Position numbers and translations under genes: made by a program. From Takakia lepidozioides (taxonomy: Eukaryota > Streptophyta > Takakiopsida > Takakiales > Takakiaceae), in NCBI GenBank assembly GCA_030704615.1, contig CM060734.1:6262001-6326000 (forward strand): 64,000 bases of DNA, read 5' to 3'. Shown here piece by piece: positions 1 to 13,322 of the stretch. The notes beneath the pieces were generated by a model. The model saw nothing but the letters and a program-made list of their open reading frames with translations. It was not told where the DNA came from and made no database searches. How positions within the stretch are numbered: position 1 is the first letter of the stretch; each line of letters starts with the position of its first letter.

Positions 1-402
1 GGCAGCACCCTCCTCCGGTACCAAATCGAAAGAAACGGTCGATCCCATTGCCTTCGCTGCAGCAGAGACGGCCCCAACATCTACAGGCGGGAAATCCTCC
101 AGGAACTGAGCTTCAGCTCGTGGAAGCGGTTTTGCGGGAGATTGTTCGGCCATCGCCCTGATTGCCTTCTGCTTCCTCATCCTTGCAGGTGAAGGTGTCT
201 GCTGCAATTGAATCTGTCTTTTACCCTGCTGCTTCATTCGTGTTGGTGGGGGTGAAACGGCCTGAGCCGGTTCAGAAACCAGTAGAGGGACGGGCTGCTT
301 CTTCTTCGACTTTGCTGGAGAAGGGCCCGACCCCTGCTGGCGATTCTCTATGACCGAAGAACGCGAGTCGATCTCTGGGGCTTTGAACTTGCCCTTAGGC
401 AT
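1..402 (-). CDS. 5' part of the ParB/methyltransferase-like gene in copy L (runs off the window)
   Basis: Read on the minus strand from the ATG at 402-400, the frame stays open to the window edge (134 codons). It begins M-P-K-G-K-F-K and continues in the frame of the first exon of the gene at 26,149-31,102. The residues are a low-complexity, basic and Gln/Pro/Ala-rich N-terminal region with no domain of its own. Compared with copy R, about 154 bp are absent just after the ATG, so the apparent N-terminus differs between the copies. Many substitutions are present but no stop. This suggests the L gene was, or still is, under coding constraint here. The domains that define the family lie outside the window. 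Confidence 0.6.
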   Translation of the reverse strand, partial: MPKGKFKAPEIDSRSSVIENRQQGSGPSPAKSKKKQPVPLLVSEPAQAVSPPPTRMKQQGKRQIQLQQTPSPARMRKQKAIRAMAEQSPAKPLPRAEAQFLEDFPPVDVGAVSAAAKAMGSTVSFDLVPEEGAA

Positions 403-1035
403 GCAAACATGTTCTGCATTCAAGTCTCCTAGCATTCAGTCTAAGAATTACAGAAGCAAAATGGGGGGTTCGGTGCTCGATCAGCTGCGCGCAGCCCGAT
501 CGCATGGAGCTCTCACTGGTGGCTGGGTTGCTTGAGTGGCCTGCTGCTCGGAGATGGCAATCTCCTCCTATAGACGCATCTGCTTCCTCCCCTTCGGCAT
601 TGGCCTACGTCCAAAGTATAATTTTCGGAGCTTGCGACGAGGTCTCCTGTCTGGTGCACGAACTCCCCCCCTCTCAGGTTCGAGCATAAGAAGAACAGAG
701 ACAGGGAAAAGGCGCAAAGAGTGCAGATGGAAAGGGCGCGAGAGGGGTGACTGCGGAGACACGACAAAAGTAGATGAAACGGCGGTGATGCCCCACTTGG
801 GTTCGAAAGGGTTGGACGAAAGTGTCTCCTTGTGGACTTTGCGTCATTACGAAATTCGAATCGTTCAGGGTACGCCTGCCGTCCGAAAAACAAACATCAT
901 TATCCAACGGTCAGGCCGCGCCGCCTCATGCCACTTCAGTCAGATAGAGTGCAGACATGTGCCGCAATTCCGTTGCTCCACGTGTTCACATTTCAAGGCA
1001 TTTCCGTCCCAACGTCTGATGAGTTGGAGTGAAAA
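403..1035. other. Upstream region of the ParB/methyltransferase-like gene in copy L
   Basis: This matches 25,580-26,149 of copy R in reverse complement. Short ORFs on both strands are similar in the two copies, but none has a recognisable domain and I do not call a gene. By position it is the 5' leader and promoter side of the minus-strand gene starting at 402. Confidence 0.5.
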
Positions 1036-2600
1036 TGCGAATGTGGCGCCGCATTTCCGTTAAGTACCATCACGAAGCTACACATCCGTACTTGTTGGAA
1101 GAAAATGCGGCACCGCATTTCCGTTCCCCCTTCACATACCTTAGTTGTTGAACGGAAATAGGGTGCCGCATTTCCGTCCAACAGCTCCATATGTGAGATA
1201 CAAAAGGGAAATGCGGCGTCGCATTTCCGTTCTGGAATGTCGAAAGGTGCGATTCGGACGGAAATGCGGCACAACATTTCAGTTCCCGTGGTTCATGATT
1301 TTCAATCTGAACGGAAATACGGTACCGCATTTCCGTTCCCCCTTCACATACCTTAGTTGATGAACGGAAATGCCGTGCCACATTTCCGTTCGGGAAAGTA
1401 TAGAAGTCTCACCTGAACAGAAATGCGGTGCCGCATTTCCGGTCTGGAAAGTTTGAAGGTCTCACATGGATGGAAATGCAGCACCACATTTCCGTCCCAC
1501 AGCTCCAGGCCTCATATACAAAACGGAAATGCGGCGCCGCATTTCCGTTCTAGAATGTCGGAAGGTGCGACTCGGACGGAAATGCGGTGCCGCATTTCTG
1601 TTCCCGTTGTTCACGATTTTCAGTCAGAACGGAAATGCGGTAGCGCATTTCCGTTCTGTAGAGTATTAAGGTCTGACCCTGGCGGAAATGCGGTGCCGCA
1701 TTTTCGTTCCACAGCTCCATGCCTCACATACAAAACGGAAATGCGGCGCCGCATTTCCGTTTTGGAATGTCGGAAGGTGCGACTCCGACGGAAATGCAGT
1801 ACCGCATTTCAGTTCCGATGTTTCACGATTTTTCATCAGAACGGAAATGCGGTGCCACATTTGCGTTCTGGAATGTTGGGAGGTGCGACTCGGATGGAAA
1901 TGCGCTGCCGCATTTCAGTTCCGATGGTTCACGATTTTCAGTCAGAACGGAAATGCGGTACCGCATTTCCGTTCTGGATAGTATGAATGTCTCAAGCGGT
2001 CGGAATTGCACTCGGCTCCAGGCATCAGATACAAAATGGAAATGCGGCGCCGCATTTCTGTTCCCGTTGTTCATAATTCTCAATCAGAACGGAAATGCGG
2101 TACCGCATTTCCGTTCCACCTTCACATACCGTGCTTGTTGGATGGAAATGCGTTACCGCATTTCCGTTCTGGAGAGTATGAATGTCTTGTGAGGACGGAA
2201 ATGTGGTGCAACATTTCTATCCCTCAGCTCCATGCGTCAGATATAAAACAAAAATGTTGCGCCGTATTTCTGTTCTGGTATGTCGGAAGGTGCGACTGTG
2301 ACGGAAATGCGGTGCCGCATTTCTGTTCCCGTTGTTCATAATTCTCAATGAGAACGGATATGCGGTACTGAACGGAAATGCGGTACCGCATTTCCGTACC
2401 ACCTTCACATACCGTGCTTGCTGGATGGAAATGCGTTACCGCATTTCCGTTCTGGAGAGTATAAAGGTTTCCCCCCGGACGGAAACTCGGTGGCCGCAAT
2501 TTTCCGTCGCTCTGGTGCATGACCAAGATGCAATACGGAAATGCGGCGCCCGTATTTCCGTCCAGCAGCAATCGAAAGAATCACTCGGACGGGAAATCTG
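1036..2600. repeat. Array of 53-bp-spaced palindromes in copy L
   Basis: This is the L counterpart of the array at 23,980-25,570. The palindrome consensus is AAATGCGGYRCCGCATTT, usually flanked by CGG/CCG. I measured consecutive centres at 1535.5, 1588.5, 1641.5, 1694.5, 1747.5, 1800.5 and 1853.5, every interval exactly 53 bp. Spacers fall into a few recurring families shared with copy R. Long apparent ORFs across this stretch, rich in NGNAAPHFR- and MRCRIS-type peptides, are translations of the repeat and not genes. Confidence 0.95.
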
Positions 2601-2994
2601 AACTCATTTCCGCATGCTGAACCTGAATGGGTTGCCATTGTTCCGAAACAACACAATTGCGGCCAGTCTTGATGAGCACCAACTTGGTCGTCTGACCGTT
2701 TTAAACTAACAGTACTGGCACTTGTCAGTGCGAACGTTCCTGTCTGCACCGAGAATACTGCTGGATCCACCCTCAGGAGAAACTGTCAGGAGATGTTATT
2801 TCGTCGCCGAATCGGCCATCATTGTCATACTTACTGGCTATGGAATCACACTCCCACTTCATGCATGTAGCTTGAAACAATACTTTCCACTTCAATGTGC
2901 GACTTCCAATCGTCGATGGACTCCGCATGGTGCCTGTAGCCTTGGTCTGTCGCTATAACTGAACCTCGCACTTGCCAACTTCGTGCGGTGTTCG

Positions 2995-5900
2995 ATGGCT
3001 CCAAATTCCTACGCTATAGTTCTGTCCTCCGCAACTTGGGAGAGCCTGGATCCCAAACGAGGGAGGACTTTGCAGAGTGACTGAAACTTACCTTTGTTCC
3101 AAATTCAAGCTCAAACCGGCACAGTTTATTTGGAAGAAGAAAGGAAGGAGTTCCTGGACAGGTTGACGAGACCATTGTCGTGCTAGGTAACGACGGAGGT
3201 TGCGGAATCGAATGGCACGTACCCCCATCAGACACCATCCTGTACCGAGCTGTGGGAATGCCCATTCCCTTTCCGAATCAGTCGCTGCCCACACCATCCA
3301 CAAAGGAGTCCGAAAACCGACAGGCGGCCACTGCCAACAGAGAGGTATGCAACGATAATCATTCCGACTGGACCGTCAAGACCCTCCATAGCTTCTCGTG
3401 TGGACGTATTCGACATTTCCGACGAGGAAGATGATTGCATTGAGGTCCCATGTCCTCCACACGGTCGTTCAAATCCGGCATGGACGTCTCTGTAGGTGCT
3501 ACCATGTGCCTCAAGCATAACTCCAACCGGTCCATTGTGCAGCTCCTACGACAACATCACCTCGATGGTTCTCGCTCCGAGCTGGCTGCTCTCGACTATG
3601 CCAAATTCCCAGTCAGAAAGGTAACGTTTCTGCCTCCCGAAGTCGATGGCAATGTCATCTTCGAGTTCCACCTGTTTCTTCGTCAAACAAAGCCTCGGGA
3701 TGTTAACAGACATGGATCGAAAGCATGACGGACACCCTGGTGTGTGACGAAGACCAGTAGCACGAAAATTGCTGATGGGTGTTCGTGTACGATATGTCCT
3801 CTGTGCGGGGAAGCTGAGGTGCCTCAATCCCACCTGCTTCCACTTTCTCTCCAAAGGAGGGCGGAGAAACGAGACGGATTGGACTGGCACAACGCATCAT
3901 CCATTCATTGTCTCCAGCCAAGCTCCTGCGGGTTCTTTCAATTGTGCACATTGCAAAGAACCACCGACGTGCATGTCCATGTGCAGAGCCAAGCAAATTA
4001 CGTAATCCATTTGCTCCCGGACTTGACTAGAGCTTGCATACACGTTGGGGTCCACTGCACACCCTTGGCGAGAGGCAACATGCGTGAGGCTGTGCAGGAA
4101 GCACACGACATCATAAAAGAGGAGGTGAAATTGAGCCCGGAGCCAGACCAAAGCAGATTCAGCTGAAGGCAGCCCACAAGATTGCTCTTGGCAAAATCAT
4201 GTCTGAAGATGGTTCCGACCGAGCCCTTGACCGAAGACGAGATGCGTGACCTCTTGGAGTCCGTCTCGCACGTTTGTAGTCCGAATGTGCGGAATCACAT
4301 CGTATCTTGCAAGCAGGAGTTCGGCAGGGGGTCGGACATGTACTCATCCTGGAGGTGAAACGAATGACTGGATATGACTACATCCAAGGTAGCAGTTTCC
4401 AGGGCAAGGCAGCGAATCCGATCGTTGTTACATTTTCAAAATGTCGACGTGTGGGCCTGGGAGTGGAGTCGACTTGGTCACTCGCATGACAACTGGAAAC
4501 TTGTCGAATGCTTGGGTGATGTTTGGATCACATCAAGCGAATTACAAACCATCAGTGGGTGACTATGGGTGCGCATGTTTATGACTATCACTCCAAGAGG
4601 CTCATGACGATTGCAATCTGCGAGATGAAAGGGGAGGACAACAGTCCGAGATGCATCTGTGGGAGGGCATAAACGAGCAGATGGCAAGGGCGGGATTGCC
4701 AGAGCCCAATTTCAGGGATTCATGGCAGACAACGCTCAGGCAACTGGGCAGCGGTGTGGCGTGTGTACGGTGAGGACCCAATGTTCCAAGGAGGGGAAAG
4801 AGAGATCCTGTGGATTCCATTGGATGCAGAGTCTATCCCACTACACTTCCAAATTTGTTGCTAGCTCATTCCAGGCTGAACACCGTGTCCTTTGTACGGC
4901 GTGGAAGGATGCACCCACATTTTGATGACGCGGAGGTTAAGTTTGCTATCATCGAGCTTGGTGGAACACGTCAGGTGCAGTAGAGACAACCAATCTGGGA
5001 GCATTGCACAGCTGGTTGGGGTGGTGGCATTTTTGGTATCGACAGTTCGGACAGTACATGCGGGAGGTAGGCTGCTGTCATTTTCGTTCATTTGTCTTTC
5101 TGTTACGGACATTTCGATTGGTCCCTCACCATTGTTTGTGTCCTTCTAGGAGCGGTGCTTGGATTCCGACACGGACATGCCGAACACGAATATGGCAGAA
5201 TCGGTCACATCCTCCTGGCGAGCGTCTTCTGCCGCATATCTGGTGGACGTAGTGACGGCCACAACGGAGGACATCGACAGAGCAATCATGCAGCAAGCCA
5301 CGTACTACAAGTTCCTGAGCGGCAAACAATGGGGCTTTGGGCCGGACAGGGAGGAATTGTTGGTACGAACAGCTTCGAGGTCCAAGAATCCACTGAAATG
5401 GGCGACATCATTGCGAGAGAAGATCAAAGGGACGCCTCTGCACCGCAGAGGTGAACACCTAGAGGGGACGTCCGGACTCGCCCTATGAGGCGGAGGATTG
5501 AAGAGGAACCCGGGTGCGAAGAGGATTCCTGGAGATCCGACAGGAACATTCGGACAGCACCTCGGATCCCGTTATGTTGCCGCACAATGTGTCTTCCAGC
5601 AGTGGAGCCCAAGAAATTCCAGATCGCCGTCGCCTTCAACCGGGATTTCGTGCGAGAAATTCCCACCGCTCCTTGCCCCAGATTCGCCCGTTGTTATGCA
5701 GTATGGCCAAGCCATTGTGGAGACGACTGTGTCTGCATCACAGTGGAGAATTGCTCGCACAAAGCCGTCGTTTCGAGGAAGGTGTTCCGCAATTCGTGGG
5801 ATACACGGCAACGTTGTTTAGAGATGATAAGGAGGAATCCAGATGGGGCTGTCCCTGCTCCTACTTTTACAGGAAGATTTGTCCATGCAAAGTTTGCGGA

Positions 5901-6575
5901 GGCGACAACCACCCAGTTCTGGTTCTGCAGGCACGACATTATGACTTGTGTGTATGGAAAGCCCAAGTACGGCATACAACAATGCCAGAGGCTCCCCGGT
6001 GTGGCCAGTGAACCAGGCTGCGATCTGAGTCAGGTTGAGGCCGACGCCCTTACCGCCGCAGGATTTCGGATGGTGCAGCGCACTGACGTCCCCAGACAAC
6101 CATTTCCGCTTCCACAGCCTCCACCACCGACCCCTGTGAGAGCAAGAACAATGGGACACGACAGCTCTAAGCATCCTACACACCGTTGGGGGAAACCGAA
6201 GAGGCGGCGACCTCCCTCAAAAGTGAACGAGACAAGGATGGGGAATGCACTTCGGATGAACTGTACAATCCAGAGCTCGACAGAAGTGCCCCCACCAGGA
6301 TTCGGGCGTGTGTATCAGATGGCCACGGCAGGCTCAGCTGTTCGCAATGAGGTGTACACCATCACCATTTCAGAATTACCCACCTGCAATTGCACCGACT
6401 TCCAGATCATGGCGAACAAGGGGGCATCATACTGCCCTTGCAAGCATTTGTACTACGTGTACCTAAAAGACTCCGTTGTAATTCCACAACTCATCACTCT
6501 CATACATGCACCAGGGTTGAGCCCCCAGGAGGTTCACACTCTTCTGAATATGGATCAGGGGACCAGCGAGCTTGG
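2995..6575 (+). pseudogene. MULE-like transposase, copy L (frameshifted)
   Basis: This region is homologous throughout to the intact transposase at 19,948-23,555, from the matching ATG at 2,995 to the region of the matching stop near 6,575. The frame is broken many times by small indels, so only fragments read through. The middle and C-terminal parts keep recognisable pieces, including the SWIM-type cysteine/histidine cluster near 6,385-6,450 (C-N-C-T-D then C-P-C-K-H). Many differences from R are one-base losses in homopolymers. Uncorrected long-read error could explain some of the breaks, but clear substitutions show real divergence too. Confidence 0.85.
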
Positions 6576-7314
6576 TTTGCGGTCAATACTATGGTACGCC
6601 CATCCTTTTCGGATAGTAGAATTGTACTGCTGCCAGTACCCTCAGAATCTGGCCACAGAAAGGTCCGACATATGTCTTGCCTACAGTAACCTGTTTTGCT
6701 CGAACTAAGATATTCTATATCGTTCACTTGTTTCCACGTGCATGTATTTTTGTATGTTGGAGGGTTCATGTTTTTCTGCTTTCCGAAAACTTGCTTTCCT
6801 CATTCGACCTCCGACAAGGAAATGCGGCGCCGCATTTCCAAGTATCGTCGTAGGTACTGGTAGAGGCGGCCTTTGCCAACACCAAACCGCTCCGAAATTT
6901 CGCACGTGCCAACCCTAATGCGGCACCTATTTCCCAGTTCATTTGCAAACCTTTTCCCGCGAATACCCGAAGAAGACAGAATTGTGAAGTACTGCAGACT
7001 CTATTGGTGCAGACTCCATTGGTTCAATCGCGGCAAAAGGGTCAGCTTCATTCTAATGTTAAGGCATGTAAAACCGTGAGATACTCTATACAGGCCAGTA
7101 TGCGACGTCCTTTTGCAGTGGTTACTGGATTTCCCGTTGCACGGTCACTTATTTCCATGAGCGGATCTAAAAAACCATGAGCGGACTTGTTACTGACGAC
7201 ATATCTTCGCCGCATTACATGATCTGGAACGTCCAAAACGGCAAGGTCAAATAAAAATCTATTATTTACTACTTGTTTAATCTGCCGCATTTCCAAATTT
7301 GAGGAGTCCGCTCA

Positions 7315-7403
7315 TGAAATCCGCGTATCTTAGACTTCGGCTCACCGCTCATGTGGCTCATGGCTCATGGCTCATGGTTTCTGCTCATGAAATAGTAAAC
7401 CTG
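7315..7403 (-). repeat. Terminal inverted repeat of copy L
   Basis: Read inward on the minus strand, the terminus is AGGTTTACTATTTCATGAGC, followed by several CATGAGC/CATGAGCC motifs. It matches the terminus of copy R at 19,097-19,190. It directly adjoins GTCTTAAAC (7,404-7,412). Confidence 0.85.
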
Positions 7404-10400
7404 GTCTTAAACTATCAAGTTTTAAAAGAACCAGCCAGATCCATGGAGGGAGGGAGAGAGGGGAGAGAGAGGAACACAACCATCCCTGGTATGGCAGCTC
7501 TTATGGAGTGAGTTGGTATCAGCTCACCACCGTAAGGAGTGCATACCAGACCTCACATAAATGACCTCCCTCTTCTTTGAAATAAACATGCCTACAATCT
7601 CAACTCTCCAAGGTCAAAAAACAAAACAAGCCGTGACAAGCAAAGGTACATCAACATTACATCATAATGTAGAGTTTTACCTTTTAGCTACACATTCAAC
7701 CAAACCTTAGTGTCTACCTAGCCCATGTTTTTGGGTACCACATGTGTACAAAACCAATGGGGGCAGGTTTAGGTAATGAATTTTCTGCCATTGGCATGTC
7801 CCACGTTGGCAAGTTGTGACAAACGAAGGTACATCAACACATGTACATCAAAATGTAGAGTTTTACCTTTTAGTTTGTATATAAGCTCTGGTGACCGGAA
7901 GAAGCCAGTGAAAGAACCCTCAATTCCCAAGGTCATAAGTAACAATCGGGAAGAATCTTATATCAAACTTTTAGTGTTTACCACCCTTGTTTTGGGTAAA
8001 ACATGTGTACAAAACCAAAGGGGGGCGTATTGGGACTTAGGTAATGAAGTCTGGCAGGGGTTTTACCACCTGGTATTCAGACAAAACATCTACCAACAGC
8101 ATATCAGAATTGGGTATTTCTTATGGTGCCTATAAAGAGCAAAGCCATAACCAGGAGAAACGATTTGAGCCAAAGAAATGGAACTCATTCTTATCATAAG
8201 GTATCTAAATCTGACATAAGGCATCGGCTACAAGGGACCGCAAACAAGAGTAATGTGCATTGACCGGATCACGTATAAGGTGTACACGTCTACTACAGCA
8301 AGCTGTCTTACCAAGGCCTAGCTCAAAATTTCAGCATTCAGAAGCCCTATAGATGTTCTGTGCTTATCTCAGGTACCTTCAAGGATGCCTTGCTCTCCAT
8401 GCCCAATTAGCCAACATATTTTTGCTGGAGAAGATCTTACCTTATGAACGACTTGCTTGCTCCACACCATGGTCATGCGGGAGAGGAGGCTGATATCTCA
8501 TGGTTTGCCTTCCCATTGCCTTGGGTCCATCACTTCAATCAAGAACATATTTGATAACCTTTGTCATGCTCAGACCAAGGTGTTAGTAAATCAAACATAA
8601 AAACTGAAAAAGAAGGAGAGATGGTTGATAATGTGTACAAGAACCACCAAGTACACTGGTCTAAATCAGAGAGGGAGATACTTATGTCTTGTCGAGAATG
8701 GACAAAGACCTGACAAGGTCACTGTAAAATTAACGACAAATCAGCCTCACAACAAGGCATTGTCAACCATTCTTCATTCACAAGTCAGCTTTATGACAAA
8801 TCCCAGACTTCAAAGTCAATGAAGTCTCTGGGTGGGGGGGTGGGAAAAATTAGAGACTCAATTACCACTGTTCATAGCAGGAAACCATCGTTCAACATGC
8901 TAAAAAGTGCCATTCATGACATGCCATGTCATTCAGTCTCTATTTTTTGGTCAGCTTACATACCAAGGCATAACCACATCCACATCAGTTTGGCATGGTA
9001 TCGAGTGTCCTAAAGTAACCAGCTTCTAAAAGAGGCTAAGTTTCCAATGCTTGTACATTCAAGAACACTGTCTGGTCATGAAAACAGGTATGCCCTACAT
9101 TGTAGCATGTTACCAGATCTCTTTAATATCATTGCTCCATTGCCATAGGGAACAAGAGATAGTCGCCCTAATGATTGATTGTCCACCATACTAGGTTAAA
9201 CATAGGAGCCATCAAGATCAAAGGAAAGAGGAAGAAAGGATTGTTCTCCCCAAAGATACAGATGGCGTCGCTTCTTCAACTCGATTCCAATCAACTTCAA
9301 GCTTTAAAATCCATGTTAAGTGAGGACCCTCACCTGGTCCCATCACATGCAATCAGAAACAGTTAAGTTAGAGACGATGTGGAACCCCGGGTGAATCGCA
9401 GGTCTCACGCTTGTTATCGTTGTACAACATGCAATACAAAGCAGGGGCAGAAAGGAAACAGAGCATATGCAAGCCAATACCTCGATGGCTTGTGGAAGAG
9501 AGGCCTGCGCCATAGCTCTCAAGACCAGCAAACAAGAATGCACAACAAAATGTACAAAGCATGCACAAAGAAAGTGAATCGCCCAAACTTAAAGAGTTGA
9601 GACACTTCCCTGAGGCCTTAAGATCGCCGCTTGTATCTTAATGATCAATGAAGGTCGCAGCAAGCAACCACAACGCAGGTAGATCGCCCGCCAAGCATTA
9701 GAGACAACCGCCACAGGGAAATTGCAGGTACTGCCGCCATTGCGCAGCCCAAGAGGGGAAGAAGGTACTGAATCTTGCCAGAACACCTAAATGCCTTAAT
9801 GGCGCAGCTCCATGGCATTCAAGGGCGCCTGAATCGAGCTCCATGCGCCCCCCGCCGCCATCTCTCAGCTCCAGCCATCCCTTAAGCACGATCGTCGTGG
9901 AGAGGGTTAGGGCAGGGAAGAGATGAAGCGCGATTTCCCGCGATTTCATCCATTCGGGATGAAATCCATCACACGGGATGAACTCTACCGCGCAGGATGA
10001 AATCTATCGTGATTTCATCCGCGTTGGATGAAATTGTCTCTCGATTTTTTCATCTGTGTCATCCTCTGAGGATGACATCCATTTATGGATGAAAAAAATT
10101 AAAGAATAGGATGGCTCCATTACGATCCCGACCTTATACCAAAAATCCGGGTAATATAAATAACCGAAATTAACCAAATTCCAAGAAGGTTAATTAGGGT
10201 TAGGTAACGTACCACTGGTCTTAAACTATCAAGTTTTAAAAGAACCAGCCAGATCCATGGAGGGAGGGAGAGAGAGGGAGAGAGAGGGAACCCACCAACC
10301 TGCCCTGGTATGGCAGCTCCTTATGGAGTGAGTGTGGTATGCACTCACCCGTAAGGGAGTGCATACCAGACCCCATCACATAAATGACCTCCCTCTTCTT

Positions 10401-12892
10401 TGTAGCTTTTACTTCTGGTTACAAAGGAACCATAGAAATAAACATGCCTACAATCTCAACTCTCCAAGGTCAAAAAACAAAACAAGCCGTGACAAGCAAA
10501 GGTACATCAACACTTACATCATAATGTAGAGTTTACCTTTTAGCTACACATAAGCTCTGGTAATGGAAAGACGAGGCCAATGAAGGGACCTTAAACTCCG
10601 AAATTCATGAAGCAACAAACAGGAAAGAAACTCTTATCAACCCTTTAGTGTCTACCTAGCCCATGTTTTTGGGTACCACATGTGTACAAAACCAATGGGG
10701 GCAGGTTTAGGTAATGAATTTTCTGCCATTGGCATGTCCCACGTTGGCAAGTTGTGACAAACGAAGGTACATCAACACATGTACATCAAAATGTAGAGTT
10801 TTACCTTTTAGTTTGTATATAAGCTCTGGTGACCGGAAGAAGAGGCCAGTGAAAGAACCCTCAATTCCCAAGGTCATAAAGTAACAATCGGGAAAGAATC
10901 TTATATCAAACTTTTAGTGTTTACCCACCCCTTGTTTTGGGTAAAACATGTGTACAAACCAAAGGGGGGCAGGTATTGGGACTTAGGTAATGAAGTCTGG
11001 CAGGGGTTTACCACCTGGTATTCAGACAAAACATCTACCAACAGCATATCAGAATTGGGTATTTCTTATGGTGCCTATAAAGAGCAAAGCCATAACCAGG
11101 AGAAACGATTTGAGCCAAAGAAATGGAACTCATTCTTATCATAAGGTATCTAAATCTGACATAAGGCATCGGCTACAAGGGACCGGCAAACAAGAGTAAT
11201 GTGCATTGACCGGATCACGTATAAGGTGTACACGTCTACTCCAGCAAGCTGTCTTACCAAGGCCTAGCTCAAAATTTCAGCATTCAGAAGCCCTATAGAT
11301 GTTCTGTGCTTATCTCAGGTACCTTCAAGGATGCCTTGCTCTCCATGCCCAATTAGCCAACATATTTTTGCTGGAGAAGATCTTACCTTATGAACGACTT
11401 GCTTGCTCCACACCATGGTCATGGCGGGAGAGGAGGCTGATATCTCATGGCTTTGGCCTTCCCATTGCCTTGGGTCCATCACTTCAATCAAGAACATATT
11501 TGATAACCTTTTGTCATGCTCAGACCAAGGTGTTAGTAAATCAAACATAAAACTGAAAACAGAAGGGAGATTGGTTGATAATGTGTACAAGAACCACCAA
11601 GTACACTGGTCTAAATCAGAGAGGGAAGATACTTATGTCTTGTCGAGACATGGACAAAGACCTGACAAGGTCACTGTAAAATTAACGACAAATCAGCCTC
11701 ACAACAAGGCATTGTCAACCATTCTTCATTCACAAGTCAGCTTTATGACAAATCCCAGACTTCAAAGTCAATGAAGTCTCTGGGTGGGGGGGTGGGAAAA
11801 ATTAGAGACTCAATTACCACTGTTCATAGCAGGAAACCATCGTTCAACATGCTAAAAAGTGCCATTCATGACATGCCATGTCATTCAGTCTCTATTTTTT
11901 GGTCAGCTTACATACCAAGGCATAACCACATCCACATCAGTTTGGCATGGTATCGAGTGTCCTAAAGTAACCAGCTTCTAAAAGAGGCTAAGTTTCCAAT
12001 GCTTGTACATTCAAGAACACTGTCTGGTCATGAAAACAGGTATGCCCTACATTGTAGCATGTTACCAGATCTCTTTAATATCATTGCTCCATTGCCATAG
12101 GGAACAAGAGATAGTCGCCCTAATGATTGATTGTCCACCATACTAGGTTAAACATAGGAGCCATCAAGATCAAAGGAAAGAGGAAGAAAGGATTGTTCTC
12201 CCCCAAAGATACAGATGGCGTCGCTTCTTCAACTCGATTCCAATCAACTTCAAGCTTTAAAATCCATGTTAAGTGAGGACCCTCACCTGGTCCCATCACA
12301 TGCAATCAGAAACAGTTAAGTTAGAGACGATGTGGAACCCCGGGTGAATCGCAGGTCTCACGCTTGTTATCGTTGTACAACATGCAATACAAAGCAGGGG
12401 CAGAAAGGAAACAGAGCATATGCAAGCCAATACCTCGATGGCTTGTGGAAGAGAGGCCTGCGCCATAGCTCTCAAGACCAGCAAACAAGAATGCACAACA
12501 AAATGTACAAAGCATGCACAAAGAAAGTGAATCGCCCAAACTTAAAGAGTTGAGACACTTCCCTGAGGCCTTAAGATCGCCGCTTGTATCTTAATGATCA
12601 ATGAAGGTCGCAGCAAGCAACCACAACGCAGGTAGATCGCCCGCCAAGCATTAGAGACAACCGCCACAGGGAAATTGCAGGTACTGCCGCCATTGCGCAG
12701 CCCAAGAGGGGAAGAAGGTACTGAATCTTGCCAGAACACCTAAATGCCTTAATGGCGCAGCTCCATGGCATTCAAGGGCGCCTGAATCGAGCTCCATGCG
12801 CCCCCCGCCGCCATCTCTCAGCTCCAGCCATCCCTTAAGCACGATCGTCGTGGAGAGGGTTAGGGCAGGGAAGAGATGAAGCGCGATTTCCC

Positions 12893-13052
12893 GCGATTTC
12901 ATCCATTCGGGATGAAATCCATCACACGGGATGAACTCTACCGCGCAGGATGAAATCTATCGTGATTTCATCCGCGTTGGATGAAATTGTCTCTCGATTT
13001 TTCATCTGTGTCATCCTCTGAGGATGACATCCATTTATGGATGAAAAAAATT
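12893..13052. repeat. GGATGAAAT / ATTTCATCC cluster in unit B (same place in A, C and D)
   Basis: About ten copies of a short GGATGAAAT-like motif occur in both orientations within ~160 bp, several pairing as small inverted repeats. The cluster recurs in every unit (for example near 9,940-10,095 and 15,850-16,005). A rearranged version is found in array 2 near 37,570-37,775 and 52,990-53,190. Confidence 0.8.
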
Positions 13053-13289
13053 AAAGAATAGGATGGCTCCATTACGATCCCGACCTTATACCAAAAATCC
13101 GGGTAATATAAATAACCGAAATTAACCAAATTCCAAGAAGGTTAATTAGGGGTTAGGTAACGTACCACTGGTCTTAAACTATCAAGTTTTAAAAGAACCA
13201 GCCAGATCCATGGAGGGAGGGAGAGAGAGGGAGAGAGAGGGAACCCACCAACCTGCCCCTGGTATGGCAGCTCCTTATGGAGTGAGTGT

Positions 13290-13322
13290 GGTATGCACTC
13301 ACCCCGTAAGGGAGTGCATACC
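13290..13322. repeat. Conserved 11-bp-arm hairpin in unit C (also in B, D and array 2)
   Basis: GGTATGCACTC and GAGTGCATACC flank an 11-nt loop, giving a perfect stem. The same hairpin is at 10,337-10,368 (B) and 16,248-16,280 (D), and in inverted orientation at 37,378-37,410 and 52,802-52,834 in array 2. A GA-rich purine tract lies ~60-100 bp upstream. Confidence 0.85.

Larger units (their letters stand above)
1..7403 (-). mobile_element. Partial second copy (L) of the MULE-like element, inverted relative to copy R
   Basis: This stretch is the reverse complement of 19,097-26,721: position 1 matches about 26,721 and position 7,403 matches the left terminus at 19,097. It holds the same parts in the same order: start of the ParB/methyltransferase-like gene, palindrome array, transposase and terminal inverted repeat. 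It differs from R by substitutions, single-base indels and a ~154-bp deletion near position 395, so it is a distinct copy rather than a mirror of R. Its terminus abuts GTCTTAAAC at 7,404-7,412, the same target used by R. The other end lies outside the window. Confidence 0.9.

Noticed and set aside
1036-2600. Long ORFs on both strands with NGNAAPHFR- and MRCRIS-type peptides (also 23,950-25,640 and 31,330-32,050)
   Set aside because: They are translations of the palindrome repeat in all frames; frames are open because the repeat lacks stops, not because of coding constraint.
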